From Nemopilema nomurai (lineage: Eukaryota; Cnidaria; Scyphozoa; Rhizostomeae; Rhizostomatidae), in contig ML133428.1 in NCBI GenBank assembly GCA_003864495.1, positions 2,485,009-2,549,008 on the forward strand: a stretch of DNA of 64,000 nucleotides, in the 5' to 3' direction. Of this stretch, positions 44,501 through 58,400 are shown in pieces. Below the pieces are notes generated by a model. It was not told the origin of the DNA. It searched no databases and worked only from the letters and a program-made list of their open reading frames with translations. The position numbers and the translations under genes were made by a program. Numbering within the stretch: position 1 is the first letter of the stretch; each line of letters starts with the position of its first letter.

Positions 44501-46404
44501 TCTTCTTTTGATAGGCATCAAGGAAGTCAATTTGTTGATTCTTGTTACCTCTATTGCCATTTGCTTATTTCTATTTTGTTTCCATTTGCAGGATGTCTCA
44601 AACTTTGTTCAGCGATCCTACGAAGTTGTGAAAAATGTTCTTCTCCAGTTGGCCTCCCTCTATAACAAGTAAGAGGAAATAGTTTCCATTCTCTGTAGCT
44701 TTCCTTAGATAATTAAGACTGCTATAAAGATACAACTCATATTTTTTATTCAAATCTGACGTACCTGACGATACTTAAACACTTAAGATTTAAAGAAAAG
44801 AAAAATACAGAATATTAATTGCTAAGTGTTGAAAAGGCTTGATATCGAAAATTCCCCTTACATATTGAGAATAATAAAGCGATATGACAACTTTCAAAAA
44901 GGGCTCCCCAATGCACAAAATTTGAATCAAGCACTTATTAAACATTAAATTATACATTTATAAATACACACTTAATTCTCATCATTAGTTTATTTCAATT
45001 TGTAATATTTAGTGATAAAGGAATATTTTGAAGGTGCATGAAATAATTTTTAAGGAATTTTGTTTTTATGAAAGTTTTTATTTAACAGGGGTACTGGAAG
45101 TCAAGCAGTTATGGGTGTCACAGACGTACACTTCACGGTATGTATTCTGTGTACGTATTTCACGATACTTGCAGGTTTAGTGGCACATGGTTGGAATATC
45201 AGACTTATCCAATAACAAGGAGGCTAGCCTACTACTGATTTGACTTAAATTTCTGCTGCTTTAGACAGGTTGAAGGCGGTGATGGAAACAACTAGTAGCT
45301 CAATCTCAATATAGAGTTAGCTTTATATAATTGTCCTTCATATCTTCTTCTTCTTCTTCTTCTTCTTCTTCTTCTTGACGGGCAGCTAAGTAACACCAAC
45401 TTCATATAAAGGACATATATAACTCTACTAGAAAATAATCTAGGATATACAACACTCAACTATTTGTTTGCTTACTAATGTTTGATTTGAAAGTCACTAT
45501 AAATTCAGAAAGCCAGTTTAGCAACTTTTTTTGTTTCTTGGACTGTAAAGGTTTCAAACGTTTCACTTTTTGTTGAAGGTCGTCTTCGAGCACCTGGGGG
45601 ATCTGCTTGCAGTGTTGTTGACTTTAGACAAAATTGTTGGAAGTAGCACCATCTTCAAAGAACATTGGAAATTGTACAAACGGTGGGCTCCTTAACAAAG
45701 ATAAAACATTTCTTATTAGTCATCAGTCTATTTTATAATTAGATTTATCATTCATCATCACTTATAGTTACTGGAAACCGTAGCTTTTCTAGTAAGACAT
45801 CAGCAATTTATTATGACGTAATGGCTGAGTTATCTTAGATTTGATTCCCAGTTGAAGTTCCTTAAGGCTTCTAAGATTCTCAAGGGACATGCTCGTTATC
45901 GTATTACCTTTGATTAGGGTCACCAGTGACTTTTTTTGGTCCTGGAGCTGTTGTTTTTTGATGACTTTTATTTTACAATAGGAAGCATTGCTTTTATCAA
46001 ATCTTAGTTTTGGATCGATGTTGTCATTATAAATTGTTTTTAGCCAAAGTGAATCTTTTCATTGGAGCATGAGCTCATTTTATCTTGAGCTTTAATAATA
46101 TGGTTGCTAATGGACAAAACTTTGCAAATATCATCCCAAGAACCAGTATCATGCTTTTGATATCTAGCAAAACTATCAATCTTCTGTACTATTAGCTCAA
46201 AACTGTTGAATATAAATACCAAATAACTTCTATGATAAGGTACTTGAGTAACTGATTTGACACAATTTTGATGTTTTTAGGATGCTCAAGGCAGTACATA
46301 ACAACGCGTCAAGGTTTGGTGTCGATGAAAGCAAGCTTAGGCCATTCGAAAAACTGATCATCGAGTTGGAAGGCCAAGTTCTGGGAAATGACGTCATTTT
46401 TTCA
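41547..46404 (+). CDS. WASHC4: WASHC4 exons 1-10
   Basis: Exons: 41547-41598, 42202-42341, 43038-43091, 43381-43446, 44009-44054, 44384-44451, 44592-44668, 45089-45137, 45579-45682, 46281-46404. They encode the N-terminal third: [91 protein letters not shown] and [20 protein letters not shown]. Exon 4 ends CATGAG/gcaagc, a GC donor, with the acceptor cattttcag before GCTGAAACC. Each segment follows the human protein in order. Confidence 0.95.
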
Positions 46405-49400
46405 GTAGGTTGCCCTAGAATGCTATTATCAATATTGTTTGTTAAACATGTATTTAATAGCTGTACTAAATTTTTGCTTTGTAGTATCACTTGGCCAATT
46501 TTCCTTTTAACGAATAGAGACTCACAGTACTATTTTATCAAGTTATTGATCCTCAGTGAAAGAATGCATCAAAATACAATGTTTGCAAAGTGGCTTTGAA
46601 CATCAAACAACCGCGTGTCTCTTTTGTCATGTGCACTCTTTTTGCTGCTTGGGCCCATCGTTAACACCAAAAATATTTAAGTAAAGAAGATCAGATAAAT
46701 TGCGTGCATGTAACACTTTATGAAATTTTATTAAGTTATCAAACGTATGCTTTCCGTTTCAGCTTTTGTAGGCCCGCCTTTCCATTTTCCGACCGTTTTC
46801 GGACAGTTTAGTCTTATACACTCCTTTCAGATATTCTTGGCTTTCCGTTCATCTTCTCCAAACACACTTAAATGAAAATCTCCAAAGCTCCTTTTTGTTT
46901 CTGGAGATTGGTGATTGTTTTTTAAATCTTTGCAGAATTGCATACGGCAGCAGTTTGACACGAGGTTCATTCCAGTAGCGCGGAATCCCGCGTTAGGCGA
47001 AGAATTCATGACTTGCATGAAGATAATATTCACTGACCTAGAACCCAGGATCAGTGAGTGAATATTTTACGATGAATTACAACCCTTCTCATGTGACTTA
47101 ATTTGTTTAAATTTTCTTTCATGAATTAGATTCATTGACAGCTGAAAGGATATTTTCAAGTCAGTTATTCGTTGACTTTACGCAGTGACAATTTTATGCA
47201 TATCGCCACAAGAGGGCACCGGAATAGTGGAATCATCAAATATTTTTTGACATTCAATATTTAATATGCACATAACGTCTCCACAAAAAATTCTGATTCG
47301 ATTGATTAGTTTATTCGGAATTTGTTGAGGTCATGGGCAGTAAAAAACCCTATGTATTCTAAAAATTTCAATTAGGCTGCCTTTTTTCTAACCAGTGTTC
47401 AAGTGATTAAAACTGGTGCTAGCAAGGCGATTTTCTGAAAAATCAATTAAGTTAATTTTGCTTAAAATACTTAAAAGTTTGCTGATAGTTGGGATTGTAC
47501 CGTTTTGCACACTGAAAGAAGAACAACGGCCCAATCAGACGAAGAGTTTGTCATTGTAAAGGTTGTGAAGAAGAGGATTTTATCTGTAGATGCATAATAG
47601 ACTTTGTTCCTCAAGTTTCGTTACTCAATCGACGTGTAGTATTTTCCTGTAGGGTAGCACGTTTTGGAGCTTACTTTTATCTTCTAATTATGAGCGGTTG
47701 ACACTGTACAAACGAATTGAGATGGGCTTCTATTGACTGCATTGCTCAACCTCTAAGAACGATCCAAGCCATCGATGTCTTATTTAACGAACACAGTTCA
47801 ACAGGCCACGCGTTATCTCTTGCTCTCTCGACCCTGGCCTCGCGTTCTCTGCACGTTGAAGAAGAAAACTATGGCTCGGATTGTCTATAGAGGTTAAGCA
47901 ATGAAGTCAGTAGGAACACATCTCAACCTGTTTATACAACACTACCAAACTCGTACTGCTACCTAAAGTTAAATTCATAGACATGCTCCAAACTCGTGAA
48001 GCTTGAAGTTCTAAATGCTTGAAGCTCAATAACTTTATAGCCTTCTTTCTCCTCCTCAAGGTGAAAATAACGAAGTGAACCAGAGACAAAAATATGTCGG
48101 CCTCCTTGGCCTATTTGTCTTGCATTTGACAATTTACAGAAACGTAGACAAACGATTCTTGAAACAAATCTGGGACGTTGTCTACAAAAAGGTTCCTGCC
48201 ATTCATCTCGTTGGCAACATTCTGCTCTTCCCGGACGAATTTCTACTGACGCAAGCACCTCCGATCGGGAACTTTGTTGATCGGCGCCAAATCGAGGCCG
48301 TGAAGACAGCAAGAGTGACGTACCTGAACACTTGTAACCAGTCCCTTACGAAGGAAGCGCAGAAGTATGTTTTGTAGTGGGTCGTAGAGACCTATGCTGC
48401 TTTTGCCATCTCTTGTTTTTACTTGCAAAGCATTTGTCGCTTGCTGTATTGCAGGATTACAATGGAATACCGTTAGCTCGTTTCCCGATAGACTAAATTT
48501 TTCTACTCCCTTCAAGCAGTATTCATTTAAAATCACAATACCTCTGTGTCCGAAACACGTTAATGCGAGCCACTTTTGATCGTTTTTCAATGTTCTGTCA
48601 AACTCCTACTTGGATTTCCCTTCTTCAAAATTTCGTATTAAGGTGAATAGAAGAATGGGTACTCCATTGGGTGTGTTAGATGTATTCAACACGAGGTATC
48701 CTTAATGGGTTATCATTACATAAGAGTTGTTCATACATAAGAGTTTTGTAGAGACACAGAAGTGGGGATTGATACTGCTTAGAAATTTGGTATTACCACC
48801 CTGTGAAGATTACAGAAAGAATGATGTATGATATAATACAGTTTTACAATGATGGATGAGTTTTTATCTAAGTTCTTTGAAGGATACATAATATATTCGC
48901 CATGCCACATTTCTATGTGTTATATGCACCAGCTGATAATCGAAGCTCTTTCTCTAGGCTATATTTGTGGATAAACTCTTGGATGATCAAAATGGAATCT
49001 GCCTCGTTTTCCGATGACTTCAACAACAAAGCTATTTTGTTCATACAAGTACGTCACTAGGAGCAAAAAAATATTTATCTTTTATAACGAGTAGATGAAT
49101 TTAATGTTGCTCATCATTCGTTTAAATATTTAAGTGTTTTGGCGTGAGCTTTTAGCTTTAACTCCTAAGTAAAATTGTATTTATGCAAGTCAAAACCTTT
49201 TGGCACTTGGAAAGATGCATTATAATTTATTTTGCAACAACAGCAACAAAAGTAATAGCAAAACAAGATAACAACAGCAGCAACACGAGTGGCAAAAATA
49301 GCAACAGCAATAACAAATTGCAACAGCAGCAACACGAGTAGCAAAATAGCAACAGCAACAACAAATTGCAACAGCAGCAGCTTTCTCTACTGTTTTCAGC

Positions 49401-52400
49401 TTCAGTTTTTTGTTGCTCCACAGATTGATTTGAATTGCTTATTTAAGCGCCGCTTATAACAGCCGTCATTCTTTCCAGGGAATATTGTACGCGTATACCA
49501 TCAGCCATATGATTAGAACCATCATGAATTTGCACGTCGCCTTGTCAAAGCCGATGACTAAATCCGCTGTTTTGGCATTCTGCAGACTAATTGAACTCCT
49601 CAAGGTAAGATTTTGTTCAACTTTTAAGCTCTTCTGCTTCTCTTGGAATACCTGGTCCCATGTTTTACGTCACTGGTTCGCTTATCTTATTTCATATCTT
49701 TGATCAACTCTATCCACTGACTTTTGCTATCAACAGTTAATCTCCGACAGTTAAGCATTTCAATATTAGTCTAAATTAAATCGCTCTGACTTGGACTGTT
49801 TTAAGCATTAAAAATTGTTGAAAAAACATCATGTTCAAAATTTGACTTGCTTTTTACAAAGTTTCTTCCAGTTTTATAATAATTACTTGCGTTTTTCAAT
49901 TCTGTGCTGCAAAAGTCTAAATGATCCCCTTTTTCGATGAATTTTCTAATTCATCATAAATTGATTTTTTTCGCTTTACTTTTCTTAGATCAAGTCTCCA
50001 TTGTCTTGTAGACTTCCAATCTAGATGCACCTTTACTGTCAAGGAAATTTAGAAAATTCATGATAAGTCAAGTCTTTTATTTTTGTTGATTAATTTGCAT
50101 TGCCACATGATATTTGCTGTATCTTTTTGCAGGCAATCGAGAATACCTTTCACCGTCGAAGTATGCTGATTAATGATTTGATTCACTATATAGCCCACTT
50201 CCTGTCTGTGAATTCAATTTCAGTTATCGACACTGCCAAGGTGATTTTACGTTTCTTGTCAAACTTCAAAGAAACCGTCTTTCTAATCATTATTATTTCT
50301 AAGTAGAATTTTTCGGCAGCACTTTGTTGGTAACTGAGAAACTGTTTGCAATATTGAAAAGTCAACTTGATTGTTTTAGTATTTTTGACCAAATAATTTT
50401 CCATGGTTCTTTACCATTTTCTCTGCAGAACTTTATTGCGGCAGATAAGAAATACACAGACCGTAAACTTGTAAGTAACGAAATCTATTATCTGCAATTA
50501 TTTGATTCTATGAAATACGCGTGTAGCTCAATTCATTCATGCTTTTAGCTTTCTTCTCCTTGCACTGGCTGTTCTTTTTAAAAAATTTACATTGCAAAAA
50601 CAGAGTATTTTCATTATGGTTTTTCATCTAGAGATTAATTTCACTTTAATGATAGTTTATTAATTATAAACTGCTATTTAAAGTCTGCTGAGTTTACTGA
50701 ACTTAGCTTTTTAGCTTATTTTACTAATTTAGCTTGTTTGGCTATTTAAGTTTTCCAATTTTCTTTTTTTCCAGGATATGATCGCGGCCTATCAGCTTGC
50801 TCAAAATGCCTTAGATGGCGTTGGTACGTAAATACATTGATTATGCCGAAAATGTGATCAATTTTTAGATTTTAGTGCATAATTTAAAGTCCTGGGTTGT
50901 GTTCTATTTTGTTTTAAATTTTTTTCGATATTAGTGTATGATTGAAAGTCTTGGGTTTTGGTTTATTTTGTTTTAAATTTCTTTTCCTCAGTTAGAAGAA
51001 ACTTATAGTCAAATATGCCTATGTTCCTTCTTGCATTAGAATACTTTTGTATTGTGAATTGTTTTGTGAGGTGAGCACAAAAAACTTTATTATTCTTTGA
51101 ACCTTGATTTACAGGGACAAAAGAAAGAAGACTCATTTTGTTCCTTGCCCTTCAAGCTGGAAGTGCCCAGGTATTTTTTCTTAATATTTAACCTAATTTT
51201 AAAGACGTTTATATAGCAAATGAGTCTGTTTTTGTAAGTAGACCATTTCTCTCTTTGTGCTAAAGGTTTTTCTTGACAAGATTCGATTGCATATTTTTTT
51301 AAAGCTAGTTTTATGTTGGTTTCGTCACAAGATATGACAATGTTCCCTCTGAAGCCACCTGTTAATGTCAATTTGAAAGATATCATTTGAAGCTGTTTGC
51401 CTTGACAAGGATTAAAATGCTTCTGAAGTCTTTCTAGTTTTAAAGGGTATGTGATGTAAAATAATAAATTTTCATATCTGTGTTTCATCTGATTTGTAAG
51501 TATCACGAAACAGGCTTGTGGAGATGCGAAGTGTAGTCTGTCTATTCTCCTTCTGCAATCTACACATATATATTATCGCTCTATGTGCTAATGTATTCAG
51601 CAATTTAGGACTGGAAATCTGAATCCAATTACTAGAACAACCAGAACAAGGACTTTTTTGGTAATTGCTATGTTTTAAATTTCAGAAAATTTTCAAAGAA
51701 GAAGAATATTCAAAGCTACAGTCAATTATAAGGAAGTTTGAGATTCTTGTGGACCTGAGAGTTCACATTCGAAACGCCTGTGATTGTAGCTTTCTTTACT
51801 GGCATCGCGTGAGTTTCTTTTCTTGTTAGCAGAAGTCGGTTTTGATTATGATTATAGCATTTGTATCGCTGCCTAGGGCTTTAATACCTTCTATATATGG
51901 AATGGACACAAGTGCCATATAAACTGGAGAATACCGGATTTGATGCTAAGGGACTTAAAGGATCTAATGGCATTTAGGAGGTTTAATAGATTGACTAATG
52001 TCAGTGGTTGCCAGTTGAAAAGTAGTTTGGGCGAATTTATAGAGGACCAAAAGGCAGGGTGGTAAGAATATCAGACTCCTCCTACTTTATGTAGGACATC
52101 TTATCTTCATCGCCTATCCTCTTTTTTGCCATTCGCTATGTGAACAAATAAGTAGATAAACGGATAGAAATGAAAAGTATGCAGCTTTTTTATCAGCTAT
52201 TCAACCTTCATCCATTCAGTAAGTGTTTGCTTAATGTAAACAGTTAAATATCCATAAGGAATATTTTGCGATGACTTCTGATGCATTCTATGAGTTTTGC
52301 AAGCTATTTCTGCCCCTTAAATCCAGCTTTCTTTTTCACAGGTAATTTTACCGGTATATTTGTCTGATTTGTTCGACAATTCATTCGATGTTCATCGACT

Positions 52401-55400
52401 ACATGTGAGTGGTTCGTTTCTTATATGCCTCAATATGCCTCAAGACAAGCACACAGTTCTGAAGGAAAGCAAAACCTTTTGCCTTTTAAACCCATTAGAC
52501 CCTTAGCCTACAGGCATCTTCTTTGCACCTTCTATGTGCTACAAAGCTTCTATTTTTATTGGCATGTTTTGTACCTCCAAATAACTACATAAATTATACT
52601 CACTGTAAATTGTAAATGCAATGTTGGATTTTTGTGAAATTTTGAAAAAATTGTTAGGTTATATTAATTGCACGTTTTTGATTCAGTTTTTATGTATTTT
52701 GAGTTTTTGTGAAGATTTTATTTTGCATTCTGTTTAATAACGTAGAACAGTTTATATTAGGTTTACTCGTTTATGCTAGCAAATTTTAGGGTCGTTTAAG
52801 CTTAGTTGTCAATCAATATCTAGTCTCTAGTCTTCGCGTAGCAATTAGGACAATATGACATCACTCGTTGTTTCATGTTCTTGTGCTTTCACAGTACATA
52901 TTCGCAGCACTTCGTGACAGTGCCCCGCAGCTACGTCTTTGTGGACACGAGGAATCTCCAGACGCATTGGTCGAGGCTTTTGATAAAGATGTGACAACCG
53001 CTTTGAAGGAGGTAGGCCCCTGCGAAGGCTGTGACCAACATAGCTATGTTCTATATCCTACTAAAACAGTATCGTATTGCTTTGATGAAGTGTAGAGCGA
53101 ACGCTGAGTCATAAAGTACAACTCCGTTTCAATGATTATTCAAAAAATGAACAAATGTTTCGCAGTACCAAACTTTACAGTTGCGAGAAAATACGGAAAC
53201 ATAATTGTTATGTAATTTTTCGATAAAGTTACTTTTTCGTCCGCAACTTTATGACACAAGCAATCCTCATCCACCGATTTTGAAGTCTTTATACACTTTT
53301 ATGAAGAATCCCATACTATGTAGACATTTAATTCTCTGGGGCTCTTCTATAATAGAAGGTGAAATGTGTCAGTGATTGGTCATTTACAGCCAATCATACG
53401 CTCTGCTTGTCACCCTCCTACCATCTAGTGTTTACAATCCGCAACTGGCTATTTGTTATGTCTGCTTTTAGTCATTTTCCTATATTTCTATACTCAAAAA
53501 AGTACTTTGGGTATGCTAGAAAATTTCTAACCCGAATTCTCGCTATTGTGAAATTCAAGGATTTTATGTGAGTATTTGTCGAGATTTAGAAGCATACGAG
53601 AGAATTGGGAACAATCTCAGTTCTGGACTCTAGCTGGGTTTAGCCTAGCTATGTTTGGGTTGAACTTTTCGCATCAAAATGCCTTTGAAATCTCATTCTG
53701 TTTCTAGAGCCTGTTGGATAAGCTATGCAATGCCATTGAAACCGACCTTCGGCTCAGCATTCATCGACATCTTCAGCTTGATGACAGGAACCCATTCAAG
53801 GTGATCTTAACTGATCGTAACTGTTTATTCTATAGTTTCAGGTATTTGAAGGAGCGGAAAATGGTAAGAAGAAAATAAAAAGATATAAAAAGCTGTCCAT
53901 TTCAGCGAGCTCTTTCTGCTAGATGTCTTTAGATACCGCCGCGAAGCTTGCTATATTTGTGTTTATAAATCTATTAATGTGGAATAGCAGTTGATAAATG
54001 TGGAATCGTCAAGATGGATCTGAAAAAACATTTTTAGGGACTTTTGATAGGTTGTCGGCAGTTTCTCCCGCCATGTCACCTCTATTTGTTTCCCCCATCC
54101 TTATTTATTTGTCTATTTTATCGTTGTTTTTCGCTGATAAAGTTTATATTTACATTTTGCTATTCCATTATCACGAATTGGGCGAAAGACATTTTTGTTG
54201 TTGTTTAACTGTGTATGCTTTTTACAAGAATAATGGGAGGCTCTTCTAAGCATTTTCATTTTTGTTGAAGCTTGGTTCTTTGTCATTGCAAGCTTTTAGA
54301 AATATTTATTAAAAGAGAGAAATAATCTTAACGACTTGATATTTGTTTTATTCAGGTTGGGTATAAAGATTTATCACAATTTTTGAAGATGAAACCTGTG
54401 AGATTCTTCGATCGATTCATAGATATTAAAGGTGAGTTTGTTAGTTCTCCATAATGTCGAACAGATGTAGGCAGGTAAACTACCAAATTGATTTGAGTCT
54501 TTGACAAGTTTTCACGTTTTCAATCCTCTCCTTCGCAAAGGTTTTTACTATCAGGCAGGACTTTTTTTGAACGATTTTTAGAAACTCGTTTTATTTGATG
54601 TAAAATTATTTAGATTGGACTGTATTGAACTCTTGTAATCAGTTTTTAGATCTTTTATCGTTAATTTATTGAGTATCAGGACCCTAATGATAACAGTATA
54701 TATTATACTGATAGGTTATCCTGTTAAAACATTCGATTATTATTATTATTGTTATTATTATTTGAAGCAGTCATGTTTACATGGACTGTTATATTTTGTT
54801 TTATATTATTGCCATGCTGCTACAGCCATGTCGCTTCAATCTTGTCCCACTGTTTAATTCATGCATGATAACTATCTGTGATGTGACGTTTTTGAAATAA
54901 AGATAGTAAGAGCTGTTCGCCATTCCGACCCCGGATGAGGAGGTATAAGTGTGATGCGTGGGGATCTATTTGGGAACTTGCAAGCTGACGAACACATGTA
55001 TGGCGTAGATTGAATTTGCAAAGATTTGAATTATTTACTTCAAGCGACCTTCCTACCGAATACAGTTCGTGATAGAAACGTTCCTTTCAGCATTGATTAG
55101 GCCTATTTTTAAAAGAAGCAAAAACATTCCTGCAATAACAACAACTTTGCATCGCACATGGCTAGTATTCCCCTTTAGTTGAAATCATGTTCAATAGCTT
55201 GTTGTTTTGATAGGTGAATCAGCAACCACGCTAATTATTAAAACCACGTGTTTTGGAAAGGCAGGTCCACCCACTTTCAAATGAGACAGCCGAATGGCCT
55301 AGGCAATGCACCTGTGAAATTCACAGCGCTCTTAGGGTTGAGCGGCTCAACCCACGATAATCTTTCCCGCTCATTCTTTGCTTGCTTGCAAATGGACAGA

Positions 55401-58400
55401 GGCTTTGATCCACGTTAGAAAAACAAGGCCCAATTCATCTAGTTTATAGGCGAGGAAAGTTTGGGATGAATGAGAAATGGGCTTGGTTAGTTGCACTCTT
55501 AAAGCAGTCGAGAGTTGCAGCTGACTGTTTTTTTTTATTTCCACTCTCAAGTTGGTCCAGTCTAGATTTTTCGGTACAGAAACAAACAAAATGCACTAAG
55601 GATATGTTAGTGCCCGTTTATCAATAACCGAGACTTGTTTCTTGTATTCGAACTCTTAAAATCTTCGTGTTTAGGTCTGTTTATTTATTTGTTAAGATAC
55701 TTTCGATACCAAAAGCTCTGTTTTGTTCAATTTGTGCTAAATGTCACATACTCTTTTCAATTAAATCTTTATTTGATTTGGGCGCTGCAAGTTTTATAGA
55801 TATTTATTTCGTAACTATTATCAATTTAGTCTAAATATCAATTTCAATAAGATCAATTTAGTATTAATCTAGTATCAATTTAGTAGCAGTTTAGTATCAA
55901 CCTAGAATCAATCTAGTATCAATCTAGTATCAATCTAGTATCAATCGAGTATCAATCTAGTATCAATCTAGTATCAATCTAGTATCAATCTAGTATCAAT
56001 CGAGTATCAATCGAGTATCAAATAACATAATCTAGTATCAGCCTAGTTTCAACCTGTTGAAGCCTTCTGTAGATATCTTGGAGGGTTTTGCCTCTTCTTA
56101 ATTGTTGTCCAGTCAGCTCTTGACCTTGTAATTGTATATGGCAATCTCAAACAACTTATAACTTGTAATTGTATTTAGCAACTATTGACGTGTTCTGTAA
56201 TACGTGCACTGCTTCATTGAATTGTGTAAACGGGTGAATTAACCGACAAAAATCCAACTCTTTCTGGTCAATGAATGACTTATTTAACAGTGAAATTTTG
56301 TGAATTTTAACTTTTTTTCAATATGATATTGTCAATTGCGAGCAAATATGATCATTCCACGTGCTATCCCTAATATTTTCCACCACCGGTTGTCCTTGAA
56401 GTATACTATTAATACTGAATAAAGACAAAATTCGCATCTACCGTTAGTCCATAACATTTTCCATCCAACCATATACCGACCAACTTTCCAAAAATTGGGG
56501 GGGGGGGGGGTTGTGCCACCATCTTTTACCCTGGCTGCAGCATCACCTTAGCTTGCAACGAAAGTTGTTACCATCGAAGTCTGATGTTTGAAATCCTTCT
56601 TTCAGTTTATGTCACGCATTACTTGGACAAGACATTCTACAACCTAACGACAGTTGCTCTGCACGACTGGAAAACATACAGTGAAATGAAAAACCTGTGT
56701 GTTCAGAAGTACGGCCTCACAATGACAGAAGTCCATTTACCGAGTCAGACACTAGAGCAGGTTTGAAATTGATACTCTTTACCCATAAGATTAGTTCTCC
56801 ATTGACACTGTAGATATTCGATGACTAAAGGCCACGGGGGTATTGCTTCTCTTAGAGCAGCTAGCAATTAAGGTTGCTTGCAGTTCTGATTGCAAACGGG
56901 TCTCTCTCAAAGGTAGAATAATTATTGGTCTCAATAATAGTAATTGAGAAAAATAATTGGACCTGCAAATTGAATTATCCCTCTAAAACAGTAATAGGAC
57001 GTTGAATAAATCCAACTTTCGATGTTATCTAATTATAGTTTAGGTAATTTGAAATTAGATTCTTGAAAATGCGATTATTCTTGAATACTTTCAAAGGCTT
57101 GGTTTTTTCTTATGTGCCAAGGAGATTTTGTCACATGTTTTTTACAACAACAAAAATGTTTTTTGTTCTTATTAATTTCATCTATCCTGTCATTTACATT
57201 GTGATATATGAAGAGGATATTTTACAATTGAAGAAAACGTCTTCGTTTCATTTTTATAACATTTTATAAACAATAAGTATATATTTTTTACCTTGGCTGG
57301 CACATGTTAATAATGAATAGTGCTCCCTCCTTTATAAATTTTTTTACTCCAGAGATTTTTCTGTGAGATCGATTATTTAATTAACCTAATAATTTTCAAG
57401 ACCTCTTTGCAAAATTGTATGCCTACTTTTGGCTTTATTTTAGAATAAATGGCCCTCATCATTTTGGAAAGAAATGCCACCTAGAAAATCCTAGTTCCGT
57501 ACATATCATTGCTTATTTTTTGTACGCCAAAATCTGTTGAGCCAAAGCTGTTGTTGAATTCAATTTGTGGCCTTTGCTGAAGCATTGTTTCGTTGTTTGT
57601 GCTTTTCAGGGTCTTGATGTCCTCGAGATCATGAGAAACATTCACGTGTTCGTGGCCAAGTATGCGTACAACCTCAACAACCAGGTGAGATGAAAACACC
57701 TTCTATTCAACTTTATTCTAAGGCATCGTCAGCTTACAAATGTATTTTGTCATGTTCAAGAGAGTACGTTATATTAACTACAAAAAAATTCAAAAATATT
57801 TAGGCCCTTTTGATCCATTCATGTTTAAAATTTTCCCTCACATTTCTGGACCTTATCATAACGCTTTGTTCTTTTTGCGGTTAGTACTAGAACTAAACCT
57901 AAAGTTTTTCTGAAATGCCATGCATTGTTTGAAATCAATTTTCACTTTCTAACGCTAAAAAGGCAGTCTGACAGATTTTTGGCAATAGCCAATTGGTTAA
58001 AGAGGGAACGCCTTCTTCATTTTATATTGTGTTCACTGTACCCAATTGTCAAAGTTAATTCAGCCTGATATCCTTTAACAGTTTTTTAAATTCCTGAAAG
58101 GTTTTCAGCAAAAGTATTTTTTTCTATCTTATTTCTTTCCCAATATCTTGTGGGTCCCAGTTTATTGGTGTTCTTGTATTTACTATCTTCAAGCATGTTT
58201 TTCTCAAGTAAAAATTCCTTTTCGTCTGATTTCTCTTCTCCCCTATGCTTTATGTGTTTATACAGTAGGTACATAGTCTATTTTCCTAACCCTTTGTCTC
58301 CTATAAAGCAGCCTTACATGACTGCCCAACGTCTTCTCAGAAACTCCTGTTTCGATTTACTTTTAACTTTCCCTTCATCTGGGCAGATCTTTGTTGAACG

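Noticed and set aside
49165..49421. Leu/Cys/Ala-rich open frames
   Set aside because: Produced by the CAA/CAG repeat read in antisense.
55821..56055. CRISPR-like array
   Set aside because: Direct 11-bp units without spacers in a eukaryotic intron.
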